From CAIMZW01 sp037142435 (GTDB lineage: Bacteria > Actinomycetota > Actinomycetes > Nanopelagicales > Nanopelagicaceae), in NCBI GenBank assembly GCA_037142435.1, contig JBAXAO010000008.1, positions 1 to 45,016 on the forward strand: 45,016 nucleotides of DNA, in the 5' to 3' direction. The translations under genes and the position numbers were made by a program. How positions within the stretch are numbered: the first letter of the stretch is position 1; every line of letters starts with the position of its first letter. The notes beneath the pieces were generated by a model. It worked only from the letters and a program-made list of their open reading frames with translations. It had not been told where the DNA came from and did not search any database. Shown piece after piece: positions 1 through 7,182 of this stretch.

Positions 1-891
1 CGTTGATAACACCGCAGCAGCACCAGACATATCGCTCTTCATTGGTTGCATCACATCGTAAGGACGTTTTAATGAAATACCACCTGTGTCGTATGTAATT
101 CCTTTACCCACCAAAACTACGTGGGGCCAATTGCGCGAGCCTTTTGGCGCATAGGAAACTTTTATAAATCGAGGACCAGGTTTGGGTGATGAGTTGCCGA
201 TTGCATATAGACCACCAAACTCTTTCAGCGCCGCCCCGCTGATAACTTCTATTTTTAAGTCACTTGATTTTGATCTGGTAATCATTGACTTTGCCTGAAC
301 TGCCATCCACGCGGGGTTCTTTATATTCGATGGCGTGTGGATCAAATCGCGAGCGCGCCAAACGGCCGTACTTAAGGTTCTGGCATAACCAACTTCTGCT
401 TCAAGGTTTCCGAAAATAATGAACTTTGCTGGTACACCAGTTGAAGCTGTTTTTAAATTCCAGAGATAACTGGAGGAGACCAGTGCAACCGAGTGAGCAA
501 CTGCCGCTTCCCGCTCCCGAGAGGTAGGGGATTTTCGGACAGCAAGGCAGGCATCCAAAACAACTTTGCCTGAACTTTTAACTTTTCTGCCCAGCGCCGC
601 TCCAGCTTTGCGCAAATCGGATGATGCGCCTTCTCCGACTCCGACCAAATAGATACGGCTGATCGGAAATTTTGGGTGTGAAACTGGAACTTCAAGAATT
701 TCGCCAGCTTTGCCCGAAAAATCTGGCCATTGTGTAAACGAGTTGGTGTAGTCGAAATTAAGGAGCTGCTGCAAGCCAATCAGAACTTGGGATTTGATGA
801 TCTGATTTCCGGTGTTGACGCCTAGGGCAACGGCATCGATCCCCGTCCAACTGAGATTGGCCTTAAACGAAAGTTCTGGCTTTTGCTTCAC
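1..891 (-). CDS. pepA: Leucyl aminopeptidase, family M17 (C-terminus cut by window edge)
   Basis: Cytosolic dizinc exopeptidase that releases N-terminal amino acids from peptides. The 297 visible codons cover the poorly conserved N-terminal domain and the beginning of the catalytic domain. Near residue 260 the M17 signature VGKGITYDTGG appears, followed by MKSDMSGAAAV; the Lys and Asp residues there are family metal and substrate ligands. The stop codon and the remaining metal-binding motif lie outside the window. The start is GTG at 889-891: an in-frame TAG lies a few codons upstream, no other good start exists between, and TAACCT sits exactly 7 nt before it, suggesting a leaderless message. 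It lies 21 bp downstream of the DUF3117 gene on the same strand. Family assignment is firm; the exact start is inferred. Confidence 0.93.
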   Translation of the reverse strand, partial: MKQKPELSFKANLSWTGIDAVALGVNTGNQIIKSQVLIGLQQLLNFDYTNSFTQWPDFSGKAGEILEVPVSHPKFPISRIYLVGVGEGASSDLRKAGAALGRKVKSSGKVVLDACLAVRKSPTSREREAAVAHSVALVSSSYLWNLKTASTGVPAKFIIFGNLEAEVGYARTLSTAVWRARDLIHTPSNIKNPAWMAVQAKSMITRSKSSDLKIEVISGAALKEFGGLYAIGNSSPKPGPRFIKVSYAPKGSRNWPHVVLVGKGITYDTGGISLKRPYDVMQPMKSDMSGAAAVLST

Positions 892-898
892 AGACGAG

Positions 899-904
899 AG
901 GTTA
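899..904 (-). promoter_or_regulatory. Predicted -10 hexamer of leaderless pepA
   Basis: TAACCT on the minus strand, 7 nt before the GTG of the aminopeptidase, inside the 21-bp gap after DUF3117. No Shine-Dalgarno is seen before this GTG. The same hexamer and spacing recur before the gene at 1234-1428. A -35 box is not evident. Confidence 0.5.
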
Positions 905-912
905 GCGAACTA

Positions 913-1092
913 CTACTTCTTAACGAGGGCAACTGCTGCCTGAAGGGCGTTGCCAAGATTCGTTGCTTCCTCGACATTGAGTTCGACGACCAGGCGGCCG
1001 CCACCCTCGAGCGGAATGCGCATAACTAGGCTACGGGCTTCCTTGGTGACTTCCATGGGTCCATCACCAGTGCGTGGTTTCATGGCTGCCAT
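913..1092 (-). CDS. DUF3117 family small protein (59 aa)
   Basis: A 59-residue protein beginning MAAMKPRTGDGP and containing RIPLEGGGRLVVEL, the signature of DUF3117, a family confined largely to Actinobacteria. I recall the Mycobacterium tuberculosis member Rv1211 being described as a calmodulin-like protein, but I see no EF-hand here and the function remains open. ATG at 1090-1092 is preceded by a good AAGGAG Shine-Dalgarno about 8 nt upstream. A second in-frame ATG three codons later is less likely because the family conserves the MAAMKPRTGDGP start. It lies 21 bp before pepA and 141 bp after the sigma-4-like gene, so it probably starts its own transcript. Confidence 0.92.
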   Translation of the reverse strand: MAAMKPRTGDGPMEVTKEARSLVMRIPLEGGGRLVVELNVEEATNLGNALQAAVALVKK

Positions 1093-1185
1093 GTATTGAC
1101 TCCTTATATGCGAGTTAATCGACCAAAAAGTGGAAATCCCTTATTGCGTAGGGAGAAGTATCTCGCATTGAAGGGGTGGGTGGGA

Positions 1186-1217
1186 AATCGGCCTGTGAAC
1201 TCAGAAAAGCGCCGATT
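1186..1217. repeat. Imperfect hairpin between the sigma-4-like gene and DUF3117
   Basis: Seven-base arms AATCGGC (1186-1192) and GCCGATT (1211-1217) flank an 18-nt loop. There is no T-run, so a classical terminator is unlikely. It lies in the 141-bp gap upstream of DUF3117, which otherwise holds only that gene's Shine-Dalgarno and no clear promoter consensus. Confidence 0.3.
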
Positions 1218-1219
1218 CG

Positions 1220-1235
1220 AGCCAAATATTTGGCT
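1220..1235. promoter_or_regulatory. Perfect 16-bp palindrome at the end of the sigma-4-like gene
   Basis: AGCCAAATATTTGGCT is a perfect inverted repeat (8 + 8, no spacer) that overlaps the TAG stop of the mini-protein gene. It could be a protein-binding site for the DUF3117 unit downstream or a chance palindrome; no poly-T tract follows on either strand. Confidence 0.35.
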
Positions 1236-1428
1236 ATTCCTCGCCTAGGAGAGCCGTGAGCAGCCGATTCTTGGCGCTAGAAATGACTGAAACCACAGCG
1301 CGCTCGGGGACTTGTAAAAGTTCGGCGATTTCCAAAGAGGTCTGAGATTTGAGGTAATGAAGGGTCAATATGGCCCGTTCTTCCTCTGGCAGGCTGGCAA
1401 TCAGCTCGGAGAGGGTTTTTACTGCCAC
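1234..1428 (-). CDS. Stand-alone sigma-70 region 4-like helix-turn-helix protein (64 aa)
   Basis: A 64-residue protein built almost wholly from a sigma-70 region 4 fold: LPEEERAILTLHYLKSQTS, then a helix-turn-helix of the form EIAELLQVPERAVVSVISSAK. It lacks sigma region 2, so it cannot be a complete sigma factor; it may bind DNA alone or modulate RNA polymerase. The start is GTG at 1426-1428, 13 nt after the SRPBCC stop. An AGGGG tract is only 2-3 nt from the GTG, too close for a normal ribosome site, whereas TAACCT lies exactly 7 nt upstream, as at pepA, so a leaderless message is plausible. The domain call is good; the biological role is unknown. Confidence 0.75.
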   Translation of the reverse strand: MAVKTLSELIASLPEEERAILTLHYLKSQTSLEIAELLQVPERAVVSVISSAKNRLLTALLGEE

Positions 1429-1435
1429 ACCCCTC

Positions 1436-1441
1436 AGGTTA
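1436..1441 (-). promoter_or_regulatory. Predicted -10 hexamer of the leaderless sigma-4-like gene
   Basis: TAACCT on the minus strand, 7 nt before the GTG at 1428, in the 13-bp gap behind the SRPBCC gene. Hexamer and spacing are identical to those before pepA. Confidence 0.45.
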
Positions 1442-1933
1442 CTAGGCGAGTCTGTGAACTAGTAGTTTCCGAAAGCGCCTGAGCGAAATATGTACTCCTA
1501 TCAGGATCCCTGGGCGCAACAGGAGAAGAACTGGCCAGGGGGCATCGACCTCTTCAAACCAAGAGAAGCGAACTCCGCCATCAATCTCCTCAAGGCGGAA
1601 ATCTCCGCGACCCTTCAAGAGTGAACCTACGTGGTCAACCGCGCAATATGTTGGCGGCTGCCATTGCGTGACCAGCATTTCATCCAGAAGGCCGAGCCGG
1701 CGCAGACCTCGAGCGCGCCTAGAAGTTGGAAAGCGTTGCGCTGCTGGCCCAGTGAAGGCAATGACTCTCGGTCCTAAATCGTTGCCACTTGCCCGGTCGG
1801 CCCAAACTTTCGTCTGCAGCATCCATTCTGACTGCCTCTCCCAGTTGACGAGAAAGTTCCATACATCTTCTATGGGCAAAGGAGCCGCGCGATCCACGAT
1901 GTCGAGGTGGACTCGGAATTCGGAGAGTTTCAT
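1442..1933 (-). CDS. SRPBCC (START-like / polyketide cyclase-like) family protein
   Basis: A 163-residue soluble protein. The N-terminal half has a strand-helix pattern with the typical SRPBCC phrase PIEDVWNFLVNWERQSEWM near residue 20, and the rest alternates beta strands ending in an amphipathic C-terminal helix (IGVHISLRRFRKLLVHRL). The fold binds hydrophobic ligands in a helix-grip cavity; no ligand can be predicted. Its ATG (1931-1933) directly abuts the TAA of the LOG gene (TAAATG), so the two are surely co-transcribed. The segment LLLLRPGIL near residue 140 is hydrophobic but too short for a confident membrane span. Family confidence is moderate to good; function unknown. Confidence 0.8.
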   Translation of the reverse strand: MKLSEFRVHLDIVDRAAPLPIEDVWNFLVNWERQSEWMLQTKVWADRASGNDLGPRVIAFTGPAAQRFPTSRRARGLRRLGLLDEMLVTQWQPPTYCAVDHVGSLLKGRGDFRLEEIDGGVRFSWFEEVDAPWPVLLLLRPGILIGVHISLRRFRKLLVHRLA

Positions 1934-2518
1934 TTATAGGGAAATCGTTGGAAGCGTTTGAGACAAGGTGTCCAACGTTGTAGCTACGTCTGTGCACCAA
2001 GCGATTTTTTCTTCTTGCCCTGATTTCATAAATTCCAATTTCTTTAAATGCTGGAGCGCTACCTGCATTGGCGTGTAAACATCGAAGGGGTCACACACCA
2101 CAACAGGTTTAGCGTGGAAGCCTAAATATCTCCCAACCCAAATTTCAAAGAGTTCTTCTAAAGTGCCGATACCACCAGGAAGAGCTATGAAGGCATCGGA
2201 CATATTTTCGATGAGACCTTTACGCTCGCGCATATCCTTAACAACGTGTAGCTCGGATGAGGCACCATCAGCAAATTCAACGGAGATTAGTTTTTCGGGA
2301 ATGACGCCAAAAGTAAGCGCACCGTTCTCACGAGCACCCTGCGCAACGGCCCCCATCATCGAGGTCTTGCCGCCGCCCCACACCAAATCCCAACCGCGTT
2401 GGGCAATACCTGTACCCAATTGATGAGCCAGATCCAAATATTTTTGATCTAACGATGGCGATGAAGCGCAATAAACGGCAACTCTTGGCTTTCGAGATTC
2501 ATTGGTTGCTTCGCTCAT
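1934..2518 (-). CDS. LOG family protein (TIGR00730), probable nucleoside-5'-monophosphate phosphoribohydrolase
   Basis: A 194-residue Rossmann-like protein with the LOG signatures WGGGKTSMMGAVA near residue 45 and PGGIGTLEE near residue 105. Family members cleave the base from cytokinin nucleoside monophosphates or AMP-like substrates; the bacterial role is usually unclear. A longer frame runs upstream to 2755, but that part overlaps dapD on the other strand and is not family-like. ATG at 2518 gives the usual length and has TAGACT exactly 7 nt upstream, suggesting leaderless translation. It is divergent from dapD across 35 bp and heads the unit LOG-SRPBCC-sigma-4-like. In M. tuberculosis the LOG gene Rv1205 also lies near dapD (Rv1201c). 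Confidence 0.92.
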   Translation of the reverse strand: MSEATNESRKPRVAVYCASSPSLDQKYLDLAHQLGTGIAQRGWDLVWGGGKTSMMGAVAQGARENGALTFGVIPEKLISVEFADGASSELHVVKDMRERKGLIENMSDAFIALPGGIGTLEELFEIWVGRYLGFHAKPVVVCDPFDVYTPMQVALQHLKKLEFMKSGQEEKIAWCTDVATTLDTLSQTLPTISL

Positions 2519-2525
2519 ATATCGC

Positions 2526-2531
2526 AGTCTA
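2526..2531 (-). promoter_or_regulatory. Predicted -10 hexamer of leaderless LOG gene
   Basis: TAGACT on the minus strand, 7 nt before the ATG at 2518. The same hexamer with the same spacing precedes pcrA at 43402. No -35 box is clear; that region would lie inside dapD. Confidence 0.55.
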
Positions 2532-2541
2532 GAACCTTTGC

Positions 2542-2547
2542 TAATGT
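2542..2547 (+). promoter_or_regulatory. Predicted -10 hexamer of leaderless dapD
   Basis: TAATGT lies 6 nt before the dapD ATG at 2554, within the 35-bp gap shared with the LOG gene. No Shine-Dalgarno precedes this ATG. Confidence 0.55.
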
Positions 2548-2553
2548 TATGGC

Positions 2554-3471
2554 ATGACGAGTGCATACGGCTTTGGGGTTTCAACGATCGCCGCAGACGG
2601 CTCCGTTCTTGACGTTTTCTACTCTCACTTGGGGCTTGGAAGCATCGCATCTCAAAGTGCCCCTGACTTTTCCGGTTTGACCGAACCAGATCTGCTTCGT
2701 CAAGTAACTCGCGAAACCGTTGCCCTTGAAATCGATCTAGCGATTGCGCCCGCATCGGTTGCCGATGTTTATTTAAGATTGCACTTACTTTCCCATCGCA
2801 TCATCACCCCTCATGGCGCCAACCTCGATGGCACATTCGGGATACTTAACAATGTCGTTTGGACCTCCGCCGGTCCTTGCTTACTTTCGACCTTTAACGC
2901 CATTGCGCCAAAGTTGCGCGCCACATTGGGCCAGCTCAGTATTTTTGCAATCGATAAATTTCCACGCATGGTCGATTATGTTATTCCTGACGGAGTCCGT
3001 ATTGCAGACGCTGATCGAGTTCGATTAGGTGCGCATCTAGCCTCAGGTACGACGATTATGCACGAAGGTTTTGTTAACTTTAACGCTGGCACATTAGGTA
3101 AATCCATGGTCGAAGGCCGCATCAGCGCTGGGGTCGTTGTCGGCGATGGCTCGGATATCGGTGGCGGAGCCTCAATTATGGGCACACTCAGCGGTGGCGG
3201 CAAAGAAGTAATCTCCATCGGCGAACGCTCACTCCTCGGAGCCAATTCTGGATTAGGTATTTCACTCGGTGATGACTGCATCGTTGAAGCCGGCGTATAC
3301 ATCACGGCAGGTTCAAAAATTAAGTTACCCGATGGCACTACCGTAAAAGCCCGCGAACTCTCAGGCGCACATCAATTGATCTTCCGGCGCAATTCGCAAG
3401 ATGGTTCCCTTGAAGTTCTTCCTAAGAGCGGACAATGGGATGGCTTGAATTCGGTACTACACAGCAACTAA
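2554..3471 (+). CDS. dapD: Tetrahydrodipicolinate N-succinyltransferase (actinobacterial DapD)
   Basis: Succinyl-CoA-dependent enzyme of the succinylase branch of meso-diaminopimelate and lysine synthesis, cytosolic. The 305-residue length and layout match the actinobacterial DapD type: a poorly conserved N-terminal domain, then a left-handed beta-helix of hexapeptide repeats from about residue 150 to 270 (runs such as ISAGVVVGDGSDIGGGASI and IGERSLLGANSGLGISLGDDC). The MHEGFVNFNAGTLG segment near residue 170 belongs to the conserved active-site part. No Shine-Dalgarno is present before ATG 2554; TAATGT at 6 nt indicates a leaderless message. Its TAA overlaps the TAG of the convergent SpoIID-like gene by 2 nt. 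Confidence 0.96.
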   Translation: MTSAYGFGVSTIAADGSVLDVFYSHLGLGSIASQSAPDFSGLTEPDLLRQVTRETVALEIDLAIAPASVADVYLRLHLLSHRIITPHGANLDGTFGILNNVVWTSAGPCLLSTFNAIAPKLRATLGQLSIFAIDKFPRMVDYVIPDGVRIADADRVRLGAHLASGTTIMHEGFVNFNAGTLGKSMVEGRISAGVVVGDGSDIGGGASIMGTLSGGGKEVISIGERSLLGANSGLGISLGDDCIVEAGVYITAGSKIKLPDGTTVKARELSGAHQLIFRRNSQDGSLEVLPKSGQWDGLNSVLHSN

Positions 3472-4808
3472 CTCGCGCTTGGAGTCGGTGTTGGTGCATC
3501 AGAAATTGTCGGCGTTGGTGAAGGCGTCGGAAGCACCACAAGTGGAATATCAAACCAAGATGATGGCAATTTCAAGGCAACTTTAAATTCACTCACACTG
3601 AGCATTTTGGTTGTGCCATCACTCGCGATCCCAAAAACTGAAAGAACAGCATTAGCCACGCTACGAGTAGCAACTTCATACCGAGCGACGTCGGGCAATC
3701 CAAACGCCGCAGCCATCGCACTCTGCGAAATGGTTCGAGTCCACAAGGCGTAATGTGGATTTATATTCGGATCCAGGCTCCAGGGATCTGCAACATTCAC
3801 CAAATAAGGAAACTTGGTTCCCCACACATCTTCGCTACGTTGAGTTTGGCCGCCACTAGAGGAGAAGAAATAGACGTTGATTGGCTTATTTTTATAAGTA
3901 ATTATTTGTGCGTGCGTGGAGTCAGAAACTGTCGCATCAACGGCGGCTTTCCAGAGCTTGCCGTATTTTGCTTCTGTCTCTTTCGCATAACCGATGTAGG
4001 CCTGATCATATTTTGAGTTATAAATCTGACAATCGCAATCCTTCTTGATCTTTCCCATTCGACTGATGGCATAGGTGCGTGATGCAATAACTTGGGCCTG
4101 AAGTGCAGCTTTCGGCCATGATGATGGCACTTCGCTGATTCCGTAAAGGTATTCGTCTTGGACTCGCATGGCGTTGGTGATTTCCAGGCGATAACCGACT
4201 TTTGTAATTGGCACAGCTCGAACTTGAATCTGTCCGTAGCGAAGTCGTGAGGAAGATGTGCCCGTATTCAGAACAACGGCGCCTTGCGCGGCCGGATCCA
4301 GCGAATCTGTACCTGACCAACGGAGCGTAAAGAGATTGGAATCCGCTGCGATCTTGGGATTTCCGGTACCTGATACGACAACGTGTACGTTCTTACCCAC
4401 AACGGAAAATTTGTAAGTCGAACCAAGTGCATACCTACCGATTGAGGGTGCGTCGGTAAAAGCAAGTGGAACGCCTTGAACCGCGTCACCTTTAATAATT
4501 TGTATCGCAGCTGTTGGAAATGTTTTATCCATTCCCAGTGTGGCAGAAGCTAATTGATGTCCAATATTTACTCGGATCAATCCGCTGTCATCAACGGAAT
4601 TTACTTGAGTCCCAGGAAAGTAGTAGGTAAGGATTTCGGTTGCACTTTTCCCGGCGAGCGCTTGGGCTTTGGCACCAATTTGGCTCAAGCCGACTCCGTG
4701 TCCATAACCGGAACCTGCAATTACAAATGAACTCGGAATACTTTCTGCGGCGTGAGCAAGCGGGGAAAATATACTTGCAACACAGGCAAGCAGAAGAAAT
4801 CGCTTCAT
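3468..4808 (-). CDS. Secreted SpoIID/LytB domain protein
   Basis: A 446-residue exported protein. A signal peptide (MKRFLLLACVASIFSPLAHA) with likely cleavage after AHA is followed by YGHGVGLSQIGAKAQA, a motif of the SpoIID/LytB family. Further family marks are QAQVIASRTYAISR near residue 240 and SSSGGQTQRSEDVWG near residue 315. SpoIID is a lytic transglycosylase acting on denuded glycan strands; in non-sporulating Actinobacteria such proteins presumably remodel the cell wall. The C-terminus is a Pro/Thr/Ser-rich tail of about 20 residues, typical of secreted wall proteins. It lies 4 nt downstream of the glycosyltransferase, so the two form an operon. Substrate and catalytic activity are inferred from family only. 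Confidence 0.9.
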   Translation of the reverse strand: MKRFLLLACVASIFSPLAHAAESIPSSFVIAGSGYGHGVGLSQIGAKAQALAGKSATEILTYYFPGTQVNSVDDSGLIRVNIGHQLASATLGMDKTFPTAAIQIIKGDAVQGVPLAFTDAPSIGRYALGSTYKFSVVGKNVHVVVSGTGNPKIAADSNLFTLRWSGTDSLDPAAQGAVVLNTGTSSSRLRYGQIQVRAVPITKVGYRLEITNAMRVQDEYLYGISEVPSSWPKAALQAQVIASRTYAISRMGKIKKDCDCQIYNSKYDQAYIGYAKETEAKYGKLWKAAVDATVSDSTHAQIITYKNKPINVYFFSSSGGQTQRSEDVWGTKFPYLVNVADPWSLDPNINPHYALWTRTISQSAMAAAFGLPDVARYEVATRSVANAVLSVFGIASDGTTKMLSVSEFKVALKLPSSWFDIPLVVLPTPSPTPTISDAPTPTPSAS

Positions 4809-4812
4809 TCTT

Positions 4813-5823
4813 TTATTCTTCTTCGGGGAGAAGACCGCGCGGTGAGGTCAGGAATCCCCAGCCCCAACTCATATGCATTGTTGCCAGAACGGACGGAAGA
4901 ATAATTTTTTCAAGTATTCCTTTTCCGATGACTAACGAACCAAGAACGATCAACAATAAATAAATTGCAATCGGAAAGTAGAGAATTGAATTCACAAAGG
5001 TGCCTAAGAGAAGTGATGCCAGAATTCCAAGTACAGCTGTCGGGGGCGCCAAATATCGAAGATTGGTCGTTCCGGTGTGATTACGCATAACAGCTCGGCG
5101 CCAACGGCCATATTCAAAATACTGTTTCGCGAGCGCTTTGAAAGTAGGGCGAGGACGGTAGGTCACGACCAAAGATGGATCAAACCAAATTAATCCCCCA
5201 GCCTTGCGCAATCGAAAGTTAAGCTCCCAATCTTGGGCTCGAGTGAAGCGCTCGTCATAACCACCAACCGCTAGCAGCGCCGACTTTTCGAAAGTACCTA
5301 GATAAACAGTGTCGGCCGGACCAGCTCCCCCGCCAGTATGAAAACGAGCCGCGCCTACTCCAAGTGGTGAGCGCATGGCTGTGGCAACTGATTTTTCAAA
5401 AGGAGTCGTCCCTTGTGCTGCCATAATTCCGCCCACATTTACTGCGGACTTTTCCTTCAGTAGGCGCACAGCTTGAGTTACATAATCTCGAGAGATCTCC
5501 GCGTGACCGTCGATCCGACAAATAATCGGAAAGTGCGAAGCGGCGATGGCAAGATTGAGACCATTGGGGGTTCGCCCCGTCGGGCTCTCCACGATGACAA
5601 TTCGGCGCTCGCTCTTGGCTAAATCACGAGCAATCTCCATGGTTCGATCCTTGGAGGGTCCAATAGCCAAGATAACCTCAAACTCGCCCTGATACTCCTG
5701 TTGCAAGATTGCTTTTATAGCAACTTCCAAATGCCGCTCTTCATTTAAAATGGGAAGAACAATGGACACTCCCGGAAGTTGCGCAGTCCGGTGTGAGCCA
5801 TTTTCTACATTTTCTGAGGTCAT
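4813..5823 (-). CDS. Membrane-associated family 2 glycosyltransferase, ExoA-like
   Basis: A 336-residue GT-A fold enzyme. It opens with SIVLPILNEERHLEVAI, the nucleotide-sugar binding strand of GT2, has a DxD-like RIDGHAE near residue 105, and a YDERFTRAQDWELNFRLR acceptor/catalytic region near residue 190. The last 90 residues hold two to three hydrophobic segments (LGILASLLLGTF; SILYFPIAIYLLLIVLG), so it is membrane-bound, as in ExoA-like enzymes that build exopolysaccharide on a lipid carrier. I chose ATG 5823; an in-frame GTG at 5832 is possible. TACCGT ends 9 nt before the ATG, so the leader would be at most a few nt. It is divergent from UDP-glucose dehydrogenase and co-directional with the SpoIID-like gene, hinting at a cell-envelope glycan role. 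Sugar and acceptor unknown. Confidence 0.88.
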   Translation of the reverse strand: MTSENVENGSHRTAQLPGVSIVLPILNEERHLEVAIKAILQQEYQGEFEVILAIGPSKDRTMEIARDLAKSERRIVIVESPTGRTPNGLNLAIAASHFPIICRIDGHAEISRDYVTQAVRLLKEKSAVNVGGIMAAQGTTPFEKSVATAMRSPLGVGAARFHTGGGAGPADTVYLGTFEKSALLAVGGYDERFTRAQDWELNFRLRKAGGLIWFDPSLVVTYRPRPTFKALAKQYFEYGRWRRAVMRNHTGTTNLRYLAPPTAVLGILASLLLGTFVNSILYFPIAIYLLLIVLGSLVIGKGILEKIILPSVLATMHMSWGWGFLTSPRGLLPEEE

Positions 5824-5832
5824 AGAGTTCAC

Positions 5833-5838
5833 ACGGTA
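5833..5838 (-). promoter_or_regulatory. Possible -10 hexamer of the glycosyltransferase gene
   Basis: TACCGT on the minus strand, 9 nt before ATG 5823, which would give a leader of only 2-3 nt. The same hexamer serves as the predicted -10 of accD. The spacing is less ideal than at the other sites. Confidence 0.35.
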
Positions 5839-5852
5839 CCGTTTGCTAGCAC

Positions 5853-5858
5853 TACTAT
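5853..5858 (+). promoter_or_regulatory. Predicted -10 hexamer of leaderless UDP-glucose dehydrogenase gene
   Basis: TACTAT lies 7 nt before ATG 5866, in a gap of about 42 bp shared with the divergent glycosyltransferase. No Shine-Dalgarno is visible. Confidence 0.55.
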
Positions 5859-5865
5859 CGGGCTA

Positions 5866-7182
5866 ATGACGCTGAGAATCTCGGTAATTGGGACTGGCTA
5901 CCTAGGAGTCACCCATGCTGCGTGCATGGCTTCCTTAGGTTTTACAGTCGTCGGCATCGACATTGATCCCACAAAAATCGCTCAACTCTCGGCTGGAATT
6001 CTCCCTTTTTACGAACCGGGTCTTGAAGATCTTCTCAAAACTGAACTCGCAACTGGACGACTTACCTTTTCATCTGCAATATCTGATGCCTCCCATTGCG
6101 ATGTTCACTTCATTTGTGTCGGCACCCCGCAAATTAAGGACGGACTCGCCGCCGATATCTCGTATGTAAATAGCGCAGTCCGCGCAATAACTCCGGTCGC
6201 AAAAGCTGGTTCGTTGATCGTCGGAAAATCCACGGTTCCGGTCGGAACTGCCCAACGTTTGAGGCAAGAACTTGTCTCGCAACGTCCTGACGTCGATTTG
6301 GCTTGGAATCCAGAATTTCTTCGAGAAGGATTTGCCGTCGAAGACACATTGCATCCAAATCGCCTGGTAGTCGGCGTCACTAACGATAGGGCTGAACAAA
6401 TTCTTCAAGAGGTCTATGCCGAAAATCTGGCAACTGGAACCCCGTGGATTCGCGCCGATCTTCCAACCTCCGAGTTGGTCAAAGTAGCCGCCAACTCGTT
6501 TCTCGCCACAAAGATTTCATTTATCAACGCCATGGCTGAGGTATGCGAGGCCGCAGGTGGCGATGTCACTGTTTTGGCTGAAGCAATTGGATACGACCCA
6601 CGAATCGGTCACAAATTCTTAGGCGCCGGCATTGGTTTTGGTGGCGGATGTCTGCCTAAAGATTTGCGGGCATTTATGGCCAGAGCCAAGGAACTAGGTG
6701 CCGATCGCGCCCTTGATTTCTTGCGCGAAATTGATGCCATCAATTTACGAGCGCGAGCTCGCATCATCGAGCTAGTCAGGCGTGACCTTTCAGATGATTT
6801 GTCAGGGAAGAAAATTGCCATTCTGGGGGCAGCCTTTAAACCCGACAGCGACGATGTGCGCGACTCCCCCGCATTAGATATTGCCGCTCAAATTCAAGCC
6901 GCTGGCGCTGCTGTAACTATTTATGACCCCAAGGCAATGGATAGTGCTAGAAAGCGCTTCCCTGCGTTGGGATATTCGACTTCCATAAAAGAATGTATGA
7001 CCGGCGCTGATTTGGTCTTGCATTTAACCGAATGGAAAGAATTTCAGCACATCGATCCGAATGAATATTTATCTATTGTTAATAACCCGATCATGATTGA
7101 TGGTCGCAACAAACTTGATCGTGATGCCTGGCAAGCAGCAGGTTGGAAATTTAGAGCCTTGGGGCGAACATCCAATAATTAA
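5866..7182 (+). CDS. UDP-glucose 6-dehydrogenase
   Basis: NAD-dependent oxidation of UDP-glucose to UDP-glucuronate, a precursor for acidic polysaccharides. The 438 residues show the N-terminal Rossmann motif GTGYLGVTHAACMASLGF, the central dimerisation helix, the catalytic-cysteine loop GGGCLPKDL near residue 263, and a C-terminal UDP-binding domain beginning KIAILGAAFKPDSDD near residue 315. Length is normal for the family. GDP-mannose or UDP-ManNAc dehydrogenases share the fold, but the overall pattern fits the Ugd/TuaD type. The divergent membrane glycosyltransferase suggests a link to glucuronate-containing glycans (inference). The TAA stop overlaps the purE stop on the other strand by 2 nt. 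No terminator is seen. Confidence 0.93.
   Translation: MTLRISVIGTGYLGVTHAACMASLGFTVVGIDIDPTKIAQLSAGILPFYEPGLEDLLKTELATGRLTFSSAISDASHCDVHFICVGTPQIKDGLAADISYVNSAVRAITPVAKAGSLIVGKSTVPVGTAQRLRQELVSQRPDVDLAWNPEFLREGFAVEDTLHPNRLVVGVTNDRAEQILQEVYAENLATGTPWIRADLPTSELVKVAANSFLATKISFINAMAEVCEAAGGDVTVLAEAIGYDPRIGHKFLGAGIGFGGGCLPKDLRAFMARAKELGADRALDFLREIDAINLRARARIIELVRRDLSDDLSGKKIAILGAAFKPDSDDVRDSPALDIAAQIQAAGAAVTIYDPKAMDSARKRFPALGYSTSIKECMTGADLVLHLTEWKEFQHIDPNEYLSIVNNPIMIDGRNKLDRDAWQAAGWKFRALGRTSNN

Noticed and set aside
453..779. 108-aa frame inside the aminopeptidase gene
   Set aside because: Same-strand shadow in another reading frame of a gene whose catalytic motif is clear in its own frame.
2519..2755. 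N-terminal extension of the LOG protein
   Set aside because: It overlaps dapD on the opposite strand, is rich in Arg/Ser without similarity to LOG proteins, and ATG 2518 has a promoter-like hexamer at leaderless spacing.
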